Source of the DNA: Lachnospiraceae bacterium | GTDB lineage: Bacteria > Bacillota > Clostridia > Lachnospirales > Lachnospiraceae | Assembly (NCBI GenBank): GCA_017626325.1 | Contig: JAGAIZ010000019.1 | Location: forward strand, 26,746 to 90,745 | DNA length: 64,000 nucleotides | Reading direction: 5' to 3' | Shown: piece after piece, positions 7,010 to 15,483 of the stretch | Position numbering within the stretch: the stretch's first letter is position 1 | Layout of the letters: each line of letters starts with the position of its first letter | The notes under the pieces: generated by a model | Told to the model about the DNA's origin: nothing | Seen by the model: the letters and a program-made list of their open reading frames with translations, nothing else | Databases searched by the model: none | Position numbers and translations under genes: made by a program

Positions 7010-8200
7010 ATGGAAGCATATGAAGTATTAAGAGATCTGGCTATCATTCTGTTTTTCGCCAAAGTATTCGGTATTCTGGCCAGAAAATGTAAAGCGCCGC
7101 AGGTCGTCGGACAGATTATCGCAGGGCTTATAATCGGTCCTTGTGTCTTAGGATGGGTCGGACAATCTGACTTCATTACACAGATGGCGGAAATCGGCGT
7201 TATCATTCTCATGTTCGCAGTAGGCCTGGAAACTGACTTAAAGGAATTGATCAAAACCGGTCCGGTCGCTTTCCTGATTGCCTGCGTGGGTGTTTTCGTT
7301 CCGCTCTTATTTGGCACATTATTATATATGGCATTCTACGGCGCAGCTCCCTGGGGAAGCGAAAACTTCTATAAAGCGGTTTTTATAGGAACCATTATGA
7401 CTGCCACCAGCGTCAGCATCACCGTGGCTTCCCTGCAGGAGCTTGGTAAGATCAAGAGTAAGGTCGGCACCACGATTGTGAGCGCGGCGATTATCGATGA
7501 CGTAATCGGCATCATCGTCCTGACCTTCGTGATTGGATTTAAGAACCCCACTTCCAATCCGGGTATGGTTATCGTGAAGACAATAGCATTCTTCGCTGTT
7601 GCCATTATCGGCGGTTTCCTTATCTTTAAGATCTTTCTGGAACTGGACAGCCGTTACCCGCATACAAGACGTATTCCTATCGTCAGCCTTGCATTCTGCT
7701 TCGCCTTATCCTATGTAGCGGAGAAGTATTTCGGCATTGCCGATATTACCGGCGCATATGTAGCGGGAATCGTGTTGTGCAACCTAAGCGATAATGAATA
7801 TATCGAGCGTAAGATCGATGTCAGCTCCTACATGATCTTCGGTCCGATCTTCTTCGCCAGCATCGGTTTGAAGACCTCCTTCGATTCCATGAACGGCAAG
7901 CTGTTCGCTTTCTGTATCTGCTTCGTTATTACGGCCCTTCTCGCCAAGATTATCGGCTGCGGCTCGGTCAGCAAGCTGTGCAGATTCAATTGGTCCGACT
8001 CTTTGAAAATCGGCGTCGGCATGATGACCAGAGGAGAGGTCGCCCTGATTGTAGCCCAGAAAGGACTTGCCGCGGGACTTCTGACAGCGGATTATTTTAC
8101 GGCAGTTATCCTGTTGATTCTGGTGTCTTCCATCGCGACGCCTATTGTATTGAAGCTTCTATATTCCAAAGATTTGAATACTGCAGGCGCGCAGTCATAG
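7010..8200 (+). CDS. Cation:proton antiporter (CPA2, KefB-like membrane domain)
   Basis: A monovalent cation/H+ antiporter of the CPA2 family, for pH and Na+/K+ homeostasis. The 396 residues hold about 12 membrane segments. The motif PQVVGQIIAGLIIGP near residue 35 and the paired acids in AAIIDDVIGIIVL (~160) are hallmarks of the ion-binding core. GPIFFASIGLKT and MTRGEVALI are conserved late motifs. There is no C-terminal TrkA-N/RCK domain, so it is a bare membrane domain. GGAGG stands 8 bases before the ATG at 7010; a TTG further upstream is less likely. It is monocistronic with a bidirectional terminator behind it. Confidence 0.92.
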   Translation: MEAYEVLRDLAIILFFAKVFGILARKCKAPQVVGQIIAGLIIGPCVLGWVGQSDFITQMAEIGVIILMFAVGLETDLKELIKTGPVAFLIACVGVFVPLLFGTLLYMAFYGAAPWGSENFYKAVFIGTIMTATSVSITVASLQELGKIKSKVGTTIVSAAIIDDVIGIIVLTFVIGFKNPTSNPGMVIVKTIAFFAVAIIGGFLIFKIFLELDSRYPHTRRIPIVSLAFCFALSYVAEKYFGIADITGAYVAGIVLCNLSDNEYIERKIDVSSYMIFGPIFFASIGLKTSFDSMNGKLFAFCICFVITALLAKIIGCGSVSKLCRFNWSDSLKIGVGMMTRGEVALIVAQKGLAAGLLTADYFTAVILLILVSSIATPIVLKLLYSKDLNTAGAQS

Positions 8201-8241
8201 ATTGTGTGAATTACACATCAGGGCAAATGACGGATAAAACA

Positions 8242-8277
8242 AAAACTCTATGGATGCTTCGGCTTCCATAGAGTTTT
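8242..8277. terminator. Bidirectional terminator between antiporter and thioredoxin
   Basis: AAAACTCTATGGA and TCCATAGAGTTTT form a 13-bp stem with A-rich and T-rich sides. It serves both converging genes. Confidence 0.85.
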
Positions 8278-8298
8278 CATTTTTAGCATTCCCTGATC

Positions 8299-8619
8299 TT
8301 ATTTCAGCGCGTTTTCGATTTCCGCTTCCAGTTCTTCCTGAGGTACAGCCCCTACAATCGTAGCGATTACTTCCCCTTTTACGAAAATCTTCATCGTGGG
8401 AATGGACATTACCCGATACATTCTTGCAAGACCGTCCTCGTCGTCGATGTTGCATTTTCCTACTTTGACCCTGCCGTCATATTTCTCTGCGAGAGCGGCA
8501 ACCACGGGCGCCATCATCTTGCAGGGACCGCACCAGTCTGCATAGAAATCCACCAGCACCGGCACTTCCGATGCCAATACCTCACTGTCAAAATTAGCTG
8601 CTGTAAATTTGTGTTCCAT
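8299..8619 (-). CDS. trxA: Thioredoxin
   Basis: A cytoplasmic dithiol-disulfide reductant. The redox motif WCGPCK has its cysteines at residues 30 and 33, with the surrounding VLVDFYADWCGPCKMMAP signature. The cis-proline loop SIPT at ~74 is also present. Length is 106 residues, normal for TrxA. Two ATGs follow each other at the start; GGAGG is five bases from the second (8619), which I chose. It is 51 bases downstream of trmB on the same strand and the two may be cotranscribed. No thioredoxin reductase gene is seen in the window. Confidence 0.93.
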   Translation of the reverse strand: MEHKFTAANFDSEVLASEVPVLVDFYADWCGPCKMMAPVVAALAEKYDGRVKVGKCNIDDEDGLARMYRVMSIPTMKIFVKGEVIATIVGAVPQEELEAEIENALK

Positions 8620-8670
8620 CATTGCCTCCTTTTCCAAAGCGCTTCGCTTTTTCGTAAATCAACATGTAAT

Positions 8671-9318
8671 TTAAGCTCTCTGTCTGGAAATAATATATTT
8701 ATAAATCGGATTTCCCATGGAAGAGAACCTTTCTTCATATTCCGTCATCACATTGCCCTGCATCATCTCCGGGTCGTGGTGCAAATCCTCAGTCATCTGC
8801 TGAAGCCGCCAGCCCGCCGGTTCCAATTCCTCCAGAGCGAACCGGAATAAATCATGATTATCCGTCTTAAATTCTATCACACCCTCCGGTATTAGTATTT
8901 CATCATACCGCTTCAAAAATTCACGGGACGGCAGCCTTCTCTTCGCGTGCCTGTCCTTGGGCCAGGGGTCTGAGAAATTCAGGTAGATTCTGTCTACCTC
9001 GTCTCTGTCAAATACGGACGTAATTTCTTCCGCTTCCATACGGATAAAAAACAGATTCGGCAGCGGATCTTCCTCCATCTTCTGTATACCACGGAGCAGG
9101 ACGCTTGAATATTTCTCAATCCCTACGTAATTTATATCGGGATTGCTTCTCGCCAGATCCATAATAAATCTGCCTTTTCCCATGCCGATCTCAATACGGA
9201 TCGGACGCTCATTTCCGAAGCGTTCATGCCATCTGCCCTTATGTTTTTCCGGTTCATGAATCACATAATCGCTTTCCGCGATCATCTCTTTAGAACCGGT
9301 TATGTTACGAAGTCTCAT
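8671..9318 (-). CDS. trmB: tRNA (guanine-N7-)-methyltransferase
   Basis: It methylates G46 in the variable loop of tRNAs using S-adenosylmethionine. The SAM-binding motif IEIGMGKGRFI lies at ~42-52. The TrmB signature IYLNFSDPWPKDRHAKRR, containing the catalytic/tRNA-binding Asp and His, lies at ~110-127. FKTDNHDLF is the conserved late motif. The length of 215 residues is typical. GAGGAACGAAT before the ATG at 9318 supports the start. It is followed by thioredoxin on the same strand. Confidence 0.95.
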   Translation of the reverse strand: MRLRNITGSKEMIAESDYVIHEPEKHKGRWHERFGNERPIRIEIGMGKGRFIMDLARSNPDINYVGIEKYSSVLLRGIQKMEEDPLPNLFFIRMEAEEITSVFDRDEVDRIYLNFSDPWPKDRHAKRRLPSREFLKRYDEILIPEGVIEFKTDNHDLFRFALEELEPAGWRLQQMTEDLHHDPEMMQGNVMTEYEERFSSMGNPIYKYIISRQRA

Positions 9319-9584
9319 ATTCGTTCCTCTTTATTTATTCTGATTTCATTTTATACGTACCCTTATTCTACACTATTTTACATTCTTCGCAAAGTCCTTG
9401 TTTTAGAAACATTACTCGATCAGATTTTGTATTTTTTGTGAATTGACTACAGTTTTTCCGAAAAATAGTGTATGATTATAAGGAATGTAAAAAACAGGAT
9501 ATACTATGATTATAACTGACAGCTTAACATACATTGCCGCCCTGTCGGCATATACTGCATCATAGACAGAAAGGTTACAAGACA

Positions 9585-11075
9585 ATGCTCTTTTCACATA
9601 TAAAACATTTGAAATCCAAAGGGAAGCCTATCGCTTGCCTGTTTGTTTCCGTTTCCCTTTTTTTAGGGGGAATCTGCTCTGATACCCTCACCGTCTGTGC
9701 CACCACAGAGGAGCTTGAAGCCGAGGCTGAGGAGCGCAAATCCCTTCCAATCCAATCCAACGAAATCGATAACTGGCCGATAGGACCTGAGGTCAGTGCG
9801 GAAGCCGCCATTGTAATGGACGCCAACACGGGCGTGATTCTTTATGCGAAAAATATTCACGAAAAGCTCTATCCTGCCAGTACTACCAAAATTATGACCT
9901 GCCTTCTGGCCATGGAACAGGGCAATCTGGACGATATGGTAGAATTTACCAGGGAGGCTGTCTTCACTGTCCCCGCTGATGGCTCCAATATGGGTATGGA
10001 CGCCGGAGAATCCATTACTATGGAACAATGCCTCTACGGTATCCTGGTCGGTTCAGCCAACGAAGTAGCCAACGCGGTGGCGGAACACATCGGCGGCACA
10101 ATAGACGGTTTCGTCGCCATGATGAACGAGCGCGCCAATGCGCTTGGGTGCACTGATACCCATTTTGTCAATGCCAACGGCCTGTATGACGATGATCACT
10201 ACACCAGCGTCTATGATCTGGCGCTGATTTCTCATGCTTTTTTCCAGAATGAAATGCTGTCCAAAATCGGCAACACCTCCCGTTATCATTTCGAGGCGAC
10301 TGCCACCCAGCCGGACGATTTCTACCTGAATAACAAACATAAATTGATCAATGGCGAGATCCCATACGACGGTATCTGCGGCGGCAAGACAGGGTTTACC
10401 AACGAAGCCAGACAGACCCTCGTCACCTGCGCGGAGCAGAACGGCATGAAACTGATTTGCATCGTATTCAAAGAGGAATCTCCCGCACAGTTCACCGATA
10501 CGGTAGAGTTATTCGATTATGGCTTCCACAACTTCCAGATCATGAACATCTCGGAGAACGAAAGGAGCTATACCATAGAGCCTACCGGATTTTTTCAGAT
10601 TGGTAACGATATCGTCGGCAGCTCCAATCCGATTCTGTCCATAGACACCGACAGCTACGTCATCATACCCAACACCGTATCCTTCGGCGATCTGGATTCT
10701 GAGATCGATTACAGCGTATCCGATGAAAACCGAATCGCACAGATCAACTATTCCTATCATGATACCTATGTGGGCAGCGCCTATCTGAATCTTGCGGGAA
10801 ACAACGTATCATCCTACGATTTCGACACGAACATGACTGCTGCCGATATCAGTGTGGAGAGGACAGAAGCCGAACCCCAACAGGATACAATCTTTATCAA
10901 TGTAAAGAAGGTTCTTATAAGCGTGTTGGTTCTTGCGGCGGCTGTCATTATCTTATTCGTTCTGCGGGCGTTGATTATCAACAACAAAAACGCAAACCGC
11001 AGGAAAAACCGGGTAAAAAGAAAACAAAGCCGGAGGGCAAGAATCCGCTCCGACTTTGACGATTTTGACTTTTAA
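9585..11075 (+). CDS. D-alanyl-D-alanine carboxypeptidase (penicillin-binding protein 5/6 type)
   Basis: A peptidoglycan D,D-carboxypeptidase that trims the terminal D-Ala of stem peptides, extracytoplasmic. An N-terminal signal peptide is visible (positive MLFSHIKHLKSKGK, then a hydrophobic run and a cysteine-containing cleavage region). The serine-type penicilloyl motifs are S99-T-T-K102, S157-A-N and K268-T-G. The PBP5-like C-terminal domain follows to ~430. A membrane segment VLISVLVLAAAVIILFVL and a very basic tail of ~30 residues end the protein. In PBP5 the anchor is an amphipathic helix, so a true C-terminal membrane helix with an Arg/Lys-rich tail is somewhat unusual. The ATG at 9585 has a weak AAAGG. 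It is not in an operon. Confidence 0.9.
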   Translation: MLFSHIKHLKSKGKPIACLFVSVSLFLGGICSDTLTVCATTEELEAEAEERKSLPIQSNEIDNWPIGPEVSAEAAIVMDANTGVILYAKNIHEKLYPASTTKIMTCLLAMEQGNLDDMVEFTREAVFTVPADGSNMGMDAGESITMEQCLYGILVGSANEVANAVAEHIGGTIDGFVAMMNERANALGCTDTHFVNANGLYDDDHYTSVYDLALISHAFFQNEMLSKIGNTSRYHFEATATQPDDFYLNNKHKLINGEIPYDGICGGKTGFTNEARQTLVTCAEQNGMKLICIVFKEESPAQFTDTVELFDYGFHNFQIMNISENERSYTIEPTGFFQIGNDIVGSSNPILSIDTDSYVIIPNTVSFGDLDSEIDYSVSDENRIAQINYSYHDTYVGSAYLNLAGNNVSSYDFDTNMTAADISVERTEAEPQQDTIFINVKKVLISVLVLAAAVIILFVLRALIINNKNANRRKNRVKRKQSRRARIRSDFDDFDF

Positions 11076-11124
11076 AATCAGGCAGCCATTTATGTTAAGG
11101 TTCCTGCTTACACAATTCATGCAA

Positions 11125-12084
11125 TCATTGAGGGTGCTTCTTATGCGCCCTCTTTTCTTTGCGCTGCTGCCTGGATTTCTCCTGTCTCTCGCGAATATCA
11201 GCCGCCTGCTCCTCTGTGATGAATTTATCCGTTCTCACCACATACACCATATCCCCTTCCGCCTTACGAATACGGACCTTGGACTTCATATAGCCGTGCC
11301 TGTCACAATAAGAGACACAGTAGTAATGCTTTCCATTGGGCGTAAACCAACGGATTTTCTTACGAAGCCCTCTGCGGCACAGATAGCACTTCGTTTCCAT
11401 TACCTTCTTATCCTCGATGGCCTCCGCTTTGTCCGCAAACCCCCGGGAAATATATTTCGCATAATCATCAAAGGTAACATGTATCTCCGAGTCCTTATCC
11501 CTGGGCAGATGAAACACATCGAAGGAATAATTGGACAATATCTTCTCTTCTAAGCCCGCCAATATCTTCGCCGTATAATAAGCGTCGCTTAACGCCCTGT
11601 GAAAAGGAATGTCCTTCTCAATCTTCAGAAAATCGATTGCATATTCCAGTGTCCTTCTCGACTTCCTGTCTTCATAAGCGATGCTGAATAATTTCTGCAC
11701 ATCCAGAAATGGAAACGGACCGTCCGCAAGGGGCTCCAAACCATAATATCTGATATTCCTCTGCAATTCTACTAAATCCAAAGGCCCCCAGGTGCAGAAC
11801 ATGCAGTCCTCGCCGCACCACTCCCGAAAACGTTCCATTACCTCAGCGAAAGGACGCCCCTTCTTAAGCTGTTCCATCTCCAGGTGAATCAACTTACCGG
11901 TAATACGATGCATCTCATGATAGACCTGCGGCTTCACCAATTCGTTAAACTCACCGGTTTTTACACGGTTTTCATTTAATCGGATAGCGCCGATTTCTAT
12001 GATTTCAAAGGGAAGGATTTTACTCACTTCCTCTTTACCGGTGCTGCTCTGATTCCATTCTAAATCAAGTATAATATAATTCAT
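11125..12084 (-). CDS. DEDDh 3'-5' exonuclease with C-terminal Cys-rich region
   Basis: A DnaQ/KapD-like exonuclease. Asp7 and Glu9 in YIILDLEW form motif I, an Asp in WGPLDLVELQ (~105) forms motif II, and His and Asp in FHRALSDAYYTAKIL (~165) form motif III, so the active site is complete. After residue ~200 there is an extra domain with paired cysteines (CYLCRRG and CVSYCDRHGY), a likely zinc-binding knuckle, and a very basic tail that suggests nucleic-acid binding. The nucleic-acid substrate is not known from the sequence. The start at 12084 has no strong Shine-Dalgarno. The region 12085-12319 upstream contains no gene. Confidence 0.82.
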   Translation of the reverse strand: MNYIILDLEWNQSSTGKEEVSKILPFEIIEIGAIRLNENRVKTGEFNELVKPQVYHEMHRITGKLIHLEMEQLKKGRPFAEVMERFREWCGEDCMFCTWGPLDLVELQRNIRYYGLEPLADGPFPFLDVQKLFSIAYEDRKSRRTLEYAIDFLKIEKDIPFHRALSDAYYTAKILAGLEEKILSNYSFDVFHLPRDKDSEIHVTFDDYAKYISRGFADKAEAIEDKKVMETKCYLCRRGLRKKIRWFTPNGKHYYCVSYCDRHGYMKSKVRIRKAEGDMVYVVRTDKFITEEQAADIRERQEKSRQQRKEKRAHKKHPQ

Positions 12085-12319
12085 AACCGTCAGTCCAAAT
12101 CAACATAGTTATTGTAAATAAGTTTATTATCCATTTCGCCAGGCGAAGAAATGGCGCCTCGGCACAATCCTAATGATTATCCACTACCAGCCCTTCGTAT
12201 AAGCGTGTTTGTATTCCAGCGAAATATTAATAATCTCTCACATTATAAGAATAATGTCTGAAAAAAGAAAAATCAACTATTATTGATTATTTGACTTGAT
12301 CGAACACCTCTCCATTTTA

Positions 12320-13315
12320 TTACTGTATAACAGTGTAATAGGTACTTCTTGCTTTTCCATTCCGCTTTAGCAGGTTGCTTTTTACCATTTTCCGAATGAC
12401 TCTGGAAGCGGTAGATGTACTTACTTCAAGCAATTCGATTACATCATTTCTTGTAATTGTGCCATGAGACTGAGCATATTCCAATACCCTTTCCTCATTG
12501 CTCAGGCTTTTCTCACCCCGGACAGCAGAACTTTTGATTGATTCATCTTTCGGTGCAGAAACATTTCCCGTTTCATATTTTGCGTTAATATTAGGCAATA
12601 TGATTTTAAAAGCATTCCTGGTTGTTTCAATCGAAGGCTTTTCTTCCATACTTTCGTATGCCCTCATAATCTTCCCCATGCCGGTACCGTAAGCCTCAAT
12701 CAGATGCAGCCGGTAGAACACATTTGCAAGATCTTGATTTCTGCATACGGAAATGCCCAGCATAATATCTTCCAGGTCAATTCCCGGCATCAATCCGCCA
12801 ATGGATACAAATTCAATCCGGTTAGCATAAATACTGATCAGCGCGCTGGCGCTAAAGGAATAATCACGGTGAACCAGCAGATTGAGCAACGCCTCCCTGA
12901 CGGCGATTTCCGGGTAGTCCCTGACATCAATTCTATACAGCTTTTCTATGGTTGCACGGGTTTGATTGTGAAAGTCGATAAAATCATAAACTTCATTCAT
13001 TTGCTGCAGCAGCGATCCGGTAAATTCCCGGCGATCCTTAAAAACTGTCTGATCCGTTCCCTGAAAAACAGCGACTTTAATCGTATGGACGCATTGATCG
13101 GACAAAAGCAGACCTGCGTTGGTGTAAAGGTTATCCTGGTCAATCAGCTTCAAAGTCCGCATTTGCTGTGGTCCAAACTCCACGTTCCGAATGACAAATT
13201 CTTTTTTTGCGGCTTCAAATGTAAGCTCCTGATTTAAGCAGCGCATAATTTCCTTTTTTATATCGTCTACAACGACTTCCTTGAGTTCTACGGTTTCACT
13301 TTCCCCAAAAAGCAT
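12320..13315 (-). CDS. AlbA_2/AAA-4 (Schlafen-like) transcriptional regulator, internally deleted
   Basis: The family pairs an N-terminal AlbA_2 domain with a GHKL-like ATP-binding region and a C-terminal winged helix, in about 450-480 residues. Here there are 331. The first ~18 residues (MLFGESETVELKEVVVDDI) are the true AlbA_2 start, but they jump after KKEI directly to NQELTFEAAKKEF, a segment normally ~130 residues further on. The rest is normal: REALLNLLVHRDYS, EAYGTGMGKIM and a wHTH at ~275-331. I read this as an in-frame deletion of most of the AlbA_2 domain. The start has GGGAGATGGCACT before it. It may be a derepressed or dead regulator, or a selected short form. TGACCCGAT repeats lie upstream. 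Confidence 0.75.
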   Translation of the reverse strand: MLFGESETVELKEVVVDDIKKEIMRCLNQELTFEAAKKEFVIRNVEFGPQQMRTLKLIDQDNLYTNAGLLLSDQCVHTIKVAVFQGTDQTVFKDRREFTGSLLQQMNEVYDFIDFHNQTRATIEKLYRIDVRDYPEIAVREALLNLLVHRDYSFSASALISIYANRIEFVSIGGLMPGIDLEDIMLGISVCRNQDLANVFYRLHLIEAYGTGMGKIMRAYESMEEKPSIETTRNAFKIILPNINAKYETGNVSAPKDESIKSSAVRGEKSLSNEERVLEYAQSHGTITRNDVIELLEVSTSTASRVIRKMVKSNLLKRNGKARSTYYTVIQ

Positions 13316-13375
13316 AGTGCCATCTCCCTTGCTTTCATTCGCTGGACATATTATATCAAATCGCGTCAACGCATA

Positions 13376-13536
13376 TGACCCGATTCTGATTCAATAGCGA
13401 CCCGATTTGACCTGATATTTTTCATTATGCCCACAAATGCAAGCGAGTATTACCCTTAAATTCCGTGCTGTTTCCCAAATTATAGAATGAAAACATATCA
13501 ATTCTACCCATTATTCTAACCAGAGTTTGACCCGAT
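13376..13536. promoter_or_regulatory. Repeated TGACCCGAT boxes upstream of the AlbA_2-like regulator
   Basis: Four copies of TGACC[C/T]GAT or a near form occur at 13376, about 13398, 13408 and 13528, all in the same orientation, between the regulator and the sirtuin gene. They fit an operator array for autoregulation by the winged helix of the neighbouring gene (inference). TATAAT is present on the minus strand just before the gene. Confidence 0.5.
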
Positions 13537-13572
13537 AAATGATATCATAGAAGTGTAATTGAATCTGTTGTT

Positions 13573-14490
13573 TTATAATTGTTCCAGTACCTCCCCAATA
13601 TCTCCATCAATACAGACGGAGCGGCCTGCGATTTCTCTCGGCGCATAAGCCTCCCCATAGTTGATACAGGCATAAACCGCTTTTGGATTTGCTGCCGTCA
13701 TCTGCCAGAACGGATATTTGATAATAACCGGGGTGTTTGCCCCGACGCCTAATTCTAAAAACAGAATGTCTAATCCATCGTGCCGCCGCAGGAAATCCGT
13801 ATAACGGTTCTGCGCGGCGTGCCATCCTTCGTCCTCCACAAATGTATTGTCGCTGCGCAGGTTCACATTCATTGGCTTTCCGCACTTCGGACAGTAAGGA
13901 ATCAGTTCGGATGAAACTGCCATTTCCGGTAATCTGCCTCCTTCTATTACCAGATCATTGTCGTCTGTAATCGTGAATCCCTGTGCCTCTACCATCCTGC
14001 GAATAATGTCTTCATTGTCATAAGTGTCATTATGACAGGGATCGCTGCATTGAAACAGACCATAGTCCCCCTGAGTATAAAACATCCTGTGCTTATCAAA
14101 TCCCGCCTTCTGGAAACAATGGTCCACATTTGTCGTAAGTACAAAATAGTCTTTGTCCTGTACCAGTGCAAGCAGATCATTATATACCGGTTTGGGAGCG
14201 TTCATATAGCGGTTCACCCAAATATGACGGCTCCACCATGCCCAATATTCTTCCAGACTCTGAAAAGGATAAAACCCGCCGGAATAAATATCCCGGATAT
14301 CATATTTCTCTTCAAAATCATGGAAATATTTCTCAAAACGTTCTCCGGAATAGGTAAATCCTGCGGCAGCAGACAGCCCGGAACCTGCCCCGATGACAAC
14401 TGCATCCGCTTCATTCAATGCGTCTTTCAGCCGTATTAATTTATCCGAGTAAGTTTCTGTAGATTTGTTCGTCAAGTTCCTTATAAACAT
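13573..14490 (-). CDS. Class M sirtuin (SirTM), protein ADP-ribosyltransferase type
   Basis: Sirtuins of class M are NAD+-dependent mono-ADP-ribosyltransferases, not deacetylases, and are encoded beside macrodomain hydrolases. The NAD-binding start ADAVVIGAGSGLSAAAG is at 29-43 and TTNVDHCFQKAG at 119-130. YTQGDYG places Gln140 where deacetylating sirtuins have the catalytic His, as described for SirTM. Cys148/Cys152 with the later PYCPKCG form the zinc site. Length of 305 fits. The start at 14490 is backed by GAGGTG at 7 bases and overlaps the end of the macrodomain gene by 50 bases, so translation is probably coupled. The GcvH-like target and lipoate ligase of the full operon are not here. 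Confidence 0.85.
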   Translation of the reverse strand: MFIRNLTNKSTETYSDKLIRLKDALNEADAVVIGAGSGLSAAAGFTYSGERFEKYFHDFEEKYDIRDIYSGGFYPFQSLEEYWAWWSRHIWVNRYMNAPKPVYNDLLALVQDKDYFVLTTNVDHCFQKAGFDKHRMFYTQGDYGLFQCSDPCHNDTYDNEDIIRRMVEAQGFTITDDNDLVIEGGRLPEMAVSSELIPYCPKCGKPMNVNLRSDNTFVEDEGWHAAQNRYTDFLRRHDGLDILFLELGVGANTPVIIKYPFWQMTAANPKAVYACINYGEAYAPREIAGRSVCIDGDIGEVLEQL

Positions 14491-15214
14491 TAAATATCAC
14501 CTCAATTTTACTGCCGGTCTCGGCTTTATAGTCTTTTACTGTCTGTACGGCAATTTCCGCAGCTTTTTCATTAGGAAACATAAATACCCCTGTGGAAATA
14601 CAGCAAAACGCAATACTTCGTATCTGATTCTGGTCTGCCAGTTCCAGACAGGAACGATAGCAGGATGCAAGCTGTCTGCAATGCCGCGCCGTCAGCTCTC
14701 CCCGCACAATCGGTCCAACCGTATGAATCACATACTGACACGGCAAGTTGAAGGCCGGGGTGATTTTCGCGGTTCCAGTCGGTTCCTCATACCCCTGCTT
14801 TTCCATCAGATTGCTGCAATAATTCCGAAGCTGTATCCCGGCATAAGTATGAATACAATTATCAATACAGTTATGGCAGGGCTGGTAACAGCCAGTCATT
14901 CCGCTGTTAGCCGCGTTTACAATCGCTCCGCAGGCAAGCCTTGTAATGTCGCCTCTCCACAAATAAATTTCGTTTTGAACAGGCGCAAGAGCCGAAAGTT
15001 CCACAATGCCTCTGTCTCTGTTTTCTTCCTGTAAATACTCATCCTGAATCCGCTGAAATTCCTCACTGACAGGAGCGGCCATCCGAATATTCATCAGACT
15101 GCGGAGCAGTTTTTTCTGCTCATCACTGCTATGCGGAATCTCTAATTCCTGATATTCCGGTCGTTCCTTCAATAAGGAACGGATCAATATCTGCCTTCTT
15201 TCATTCTGATTCAT
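14441..15214 (-). CDS. Macrodomain protein-ADP-ribosylhydrolase (zinc-containing type)
   Basis: It removes mono-ADP-ribose from proteins and so reverses the partner sirtuin. After an ~80-residue helical N-terminal region comes the macro fold: EIYLWRGDITRLACGAIVNAAN (to ~103) with the catalytic-loop asparagines, then a Cys/His cluster GCYQPCHNC...CIH at 108-122 that matches zinc-dependent macrodomains found with SirTM. The distal phosphate loop ISTGVFMFPNEKAAEIA and YVIHTVGP follow. Length 257 fits the class. The start at 15214 has GGAGG at 6 bases; longer forms of the frame lack a ribosome binding site. It is the first gene of the pair, overlapping the sirtuin by 50 bases. Confidence 0.87.
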   Translation of the reverse strand: MNQNERRQILIRSLLKERPEYQELEIPHSSDEQKKLLRSLMNIRMAAPVSEEFQRIQDEYLQEENRDRGIVELSALAPVQNEIYLWRGDITRLACGAIVNAANSGMTGCYQPCHNCIDNCIHTYAGIQLRNYCSNLMEKQGYEEPTGTAKITPAFNLPCQYVIHTVGPIVRGELTARHCRQLASCYRSCLELADQNQIRSIAFCCISTGVFMFPNEKAAEIAVQTVKDYKAETGSKIEVIFNVYKELDEQIYRNLLG

Positions 15215-15427
15215 ACTATCCTCCATGTCAGAGCAATTTATTGCGATGACACGCGTCGGAAATGTCAAAATTTTCCGAAGGAATACTTTTATTTCCGACT
15301 GCGATCAAGGCAATTTGAGGCTCTGACTCAAATTGTCAACTGAGTTTACTCAGTTTTTGAAACAATCAGCTCATCAGAGTGATTTTTCAATCTTATCCTC
15401 CATTTCAGAGCGTTTTACACGACAGGG

Positions 15428-15460
15428 CGATGAGAAATCCGCACAGGCGGTTTCTCATCG
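15428..15460. repeat. Long perfect hairpin between oxidoreductase and macrodomain genes
   Basis: CGATGAGAAA and TTTCTCATCG, plus inner CCGC/GCGG, make a stem of about 14 bp with one bulged base. No T-run follows on either strand. A near repeat of TATCCTCCATxTCAGAGC occurs at about 15216 and 15394. It may be an RNA-processing or weak termination element. Confidence 0.5.
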
Positions 15461-15483
15461 GCCATATCGGACAACTTCCGAAA

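Noticed and set aside
12085-12319. Possible structured RNA between the exonuclease and AlbA_2-like genes
   Set aside because: A short stem CCATTTC/GAAATGG is present but no promoter, T-run or extended structure supports an RNA gene.
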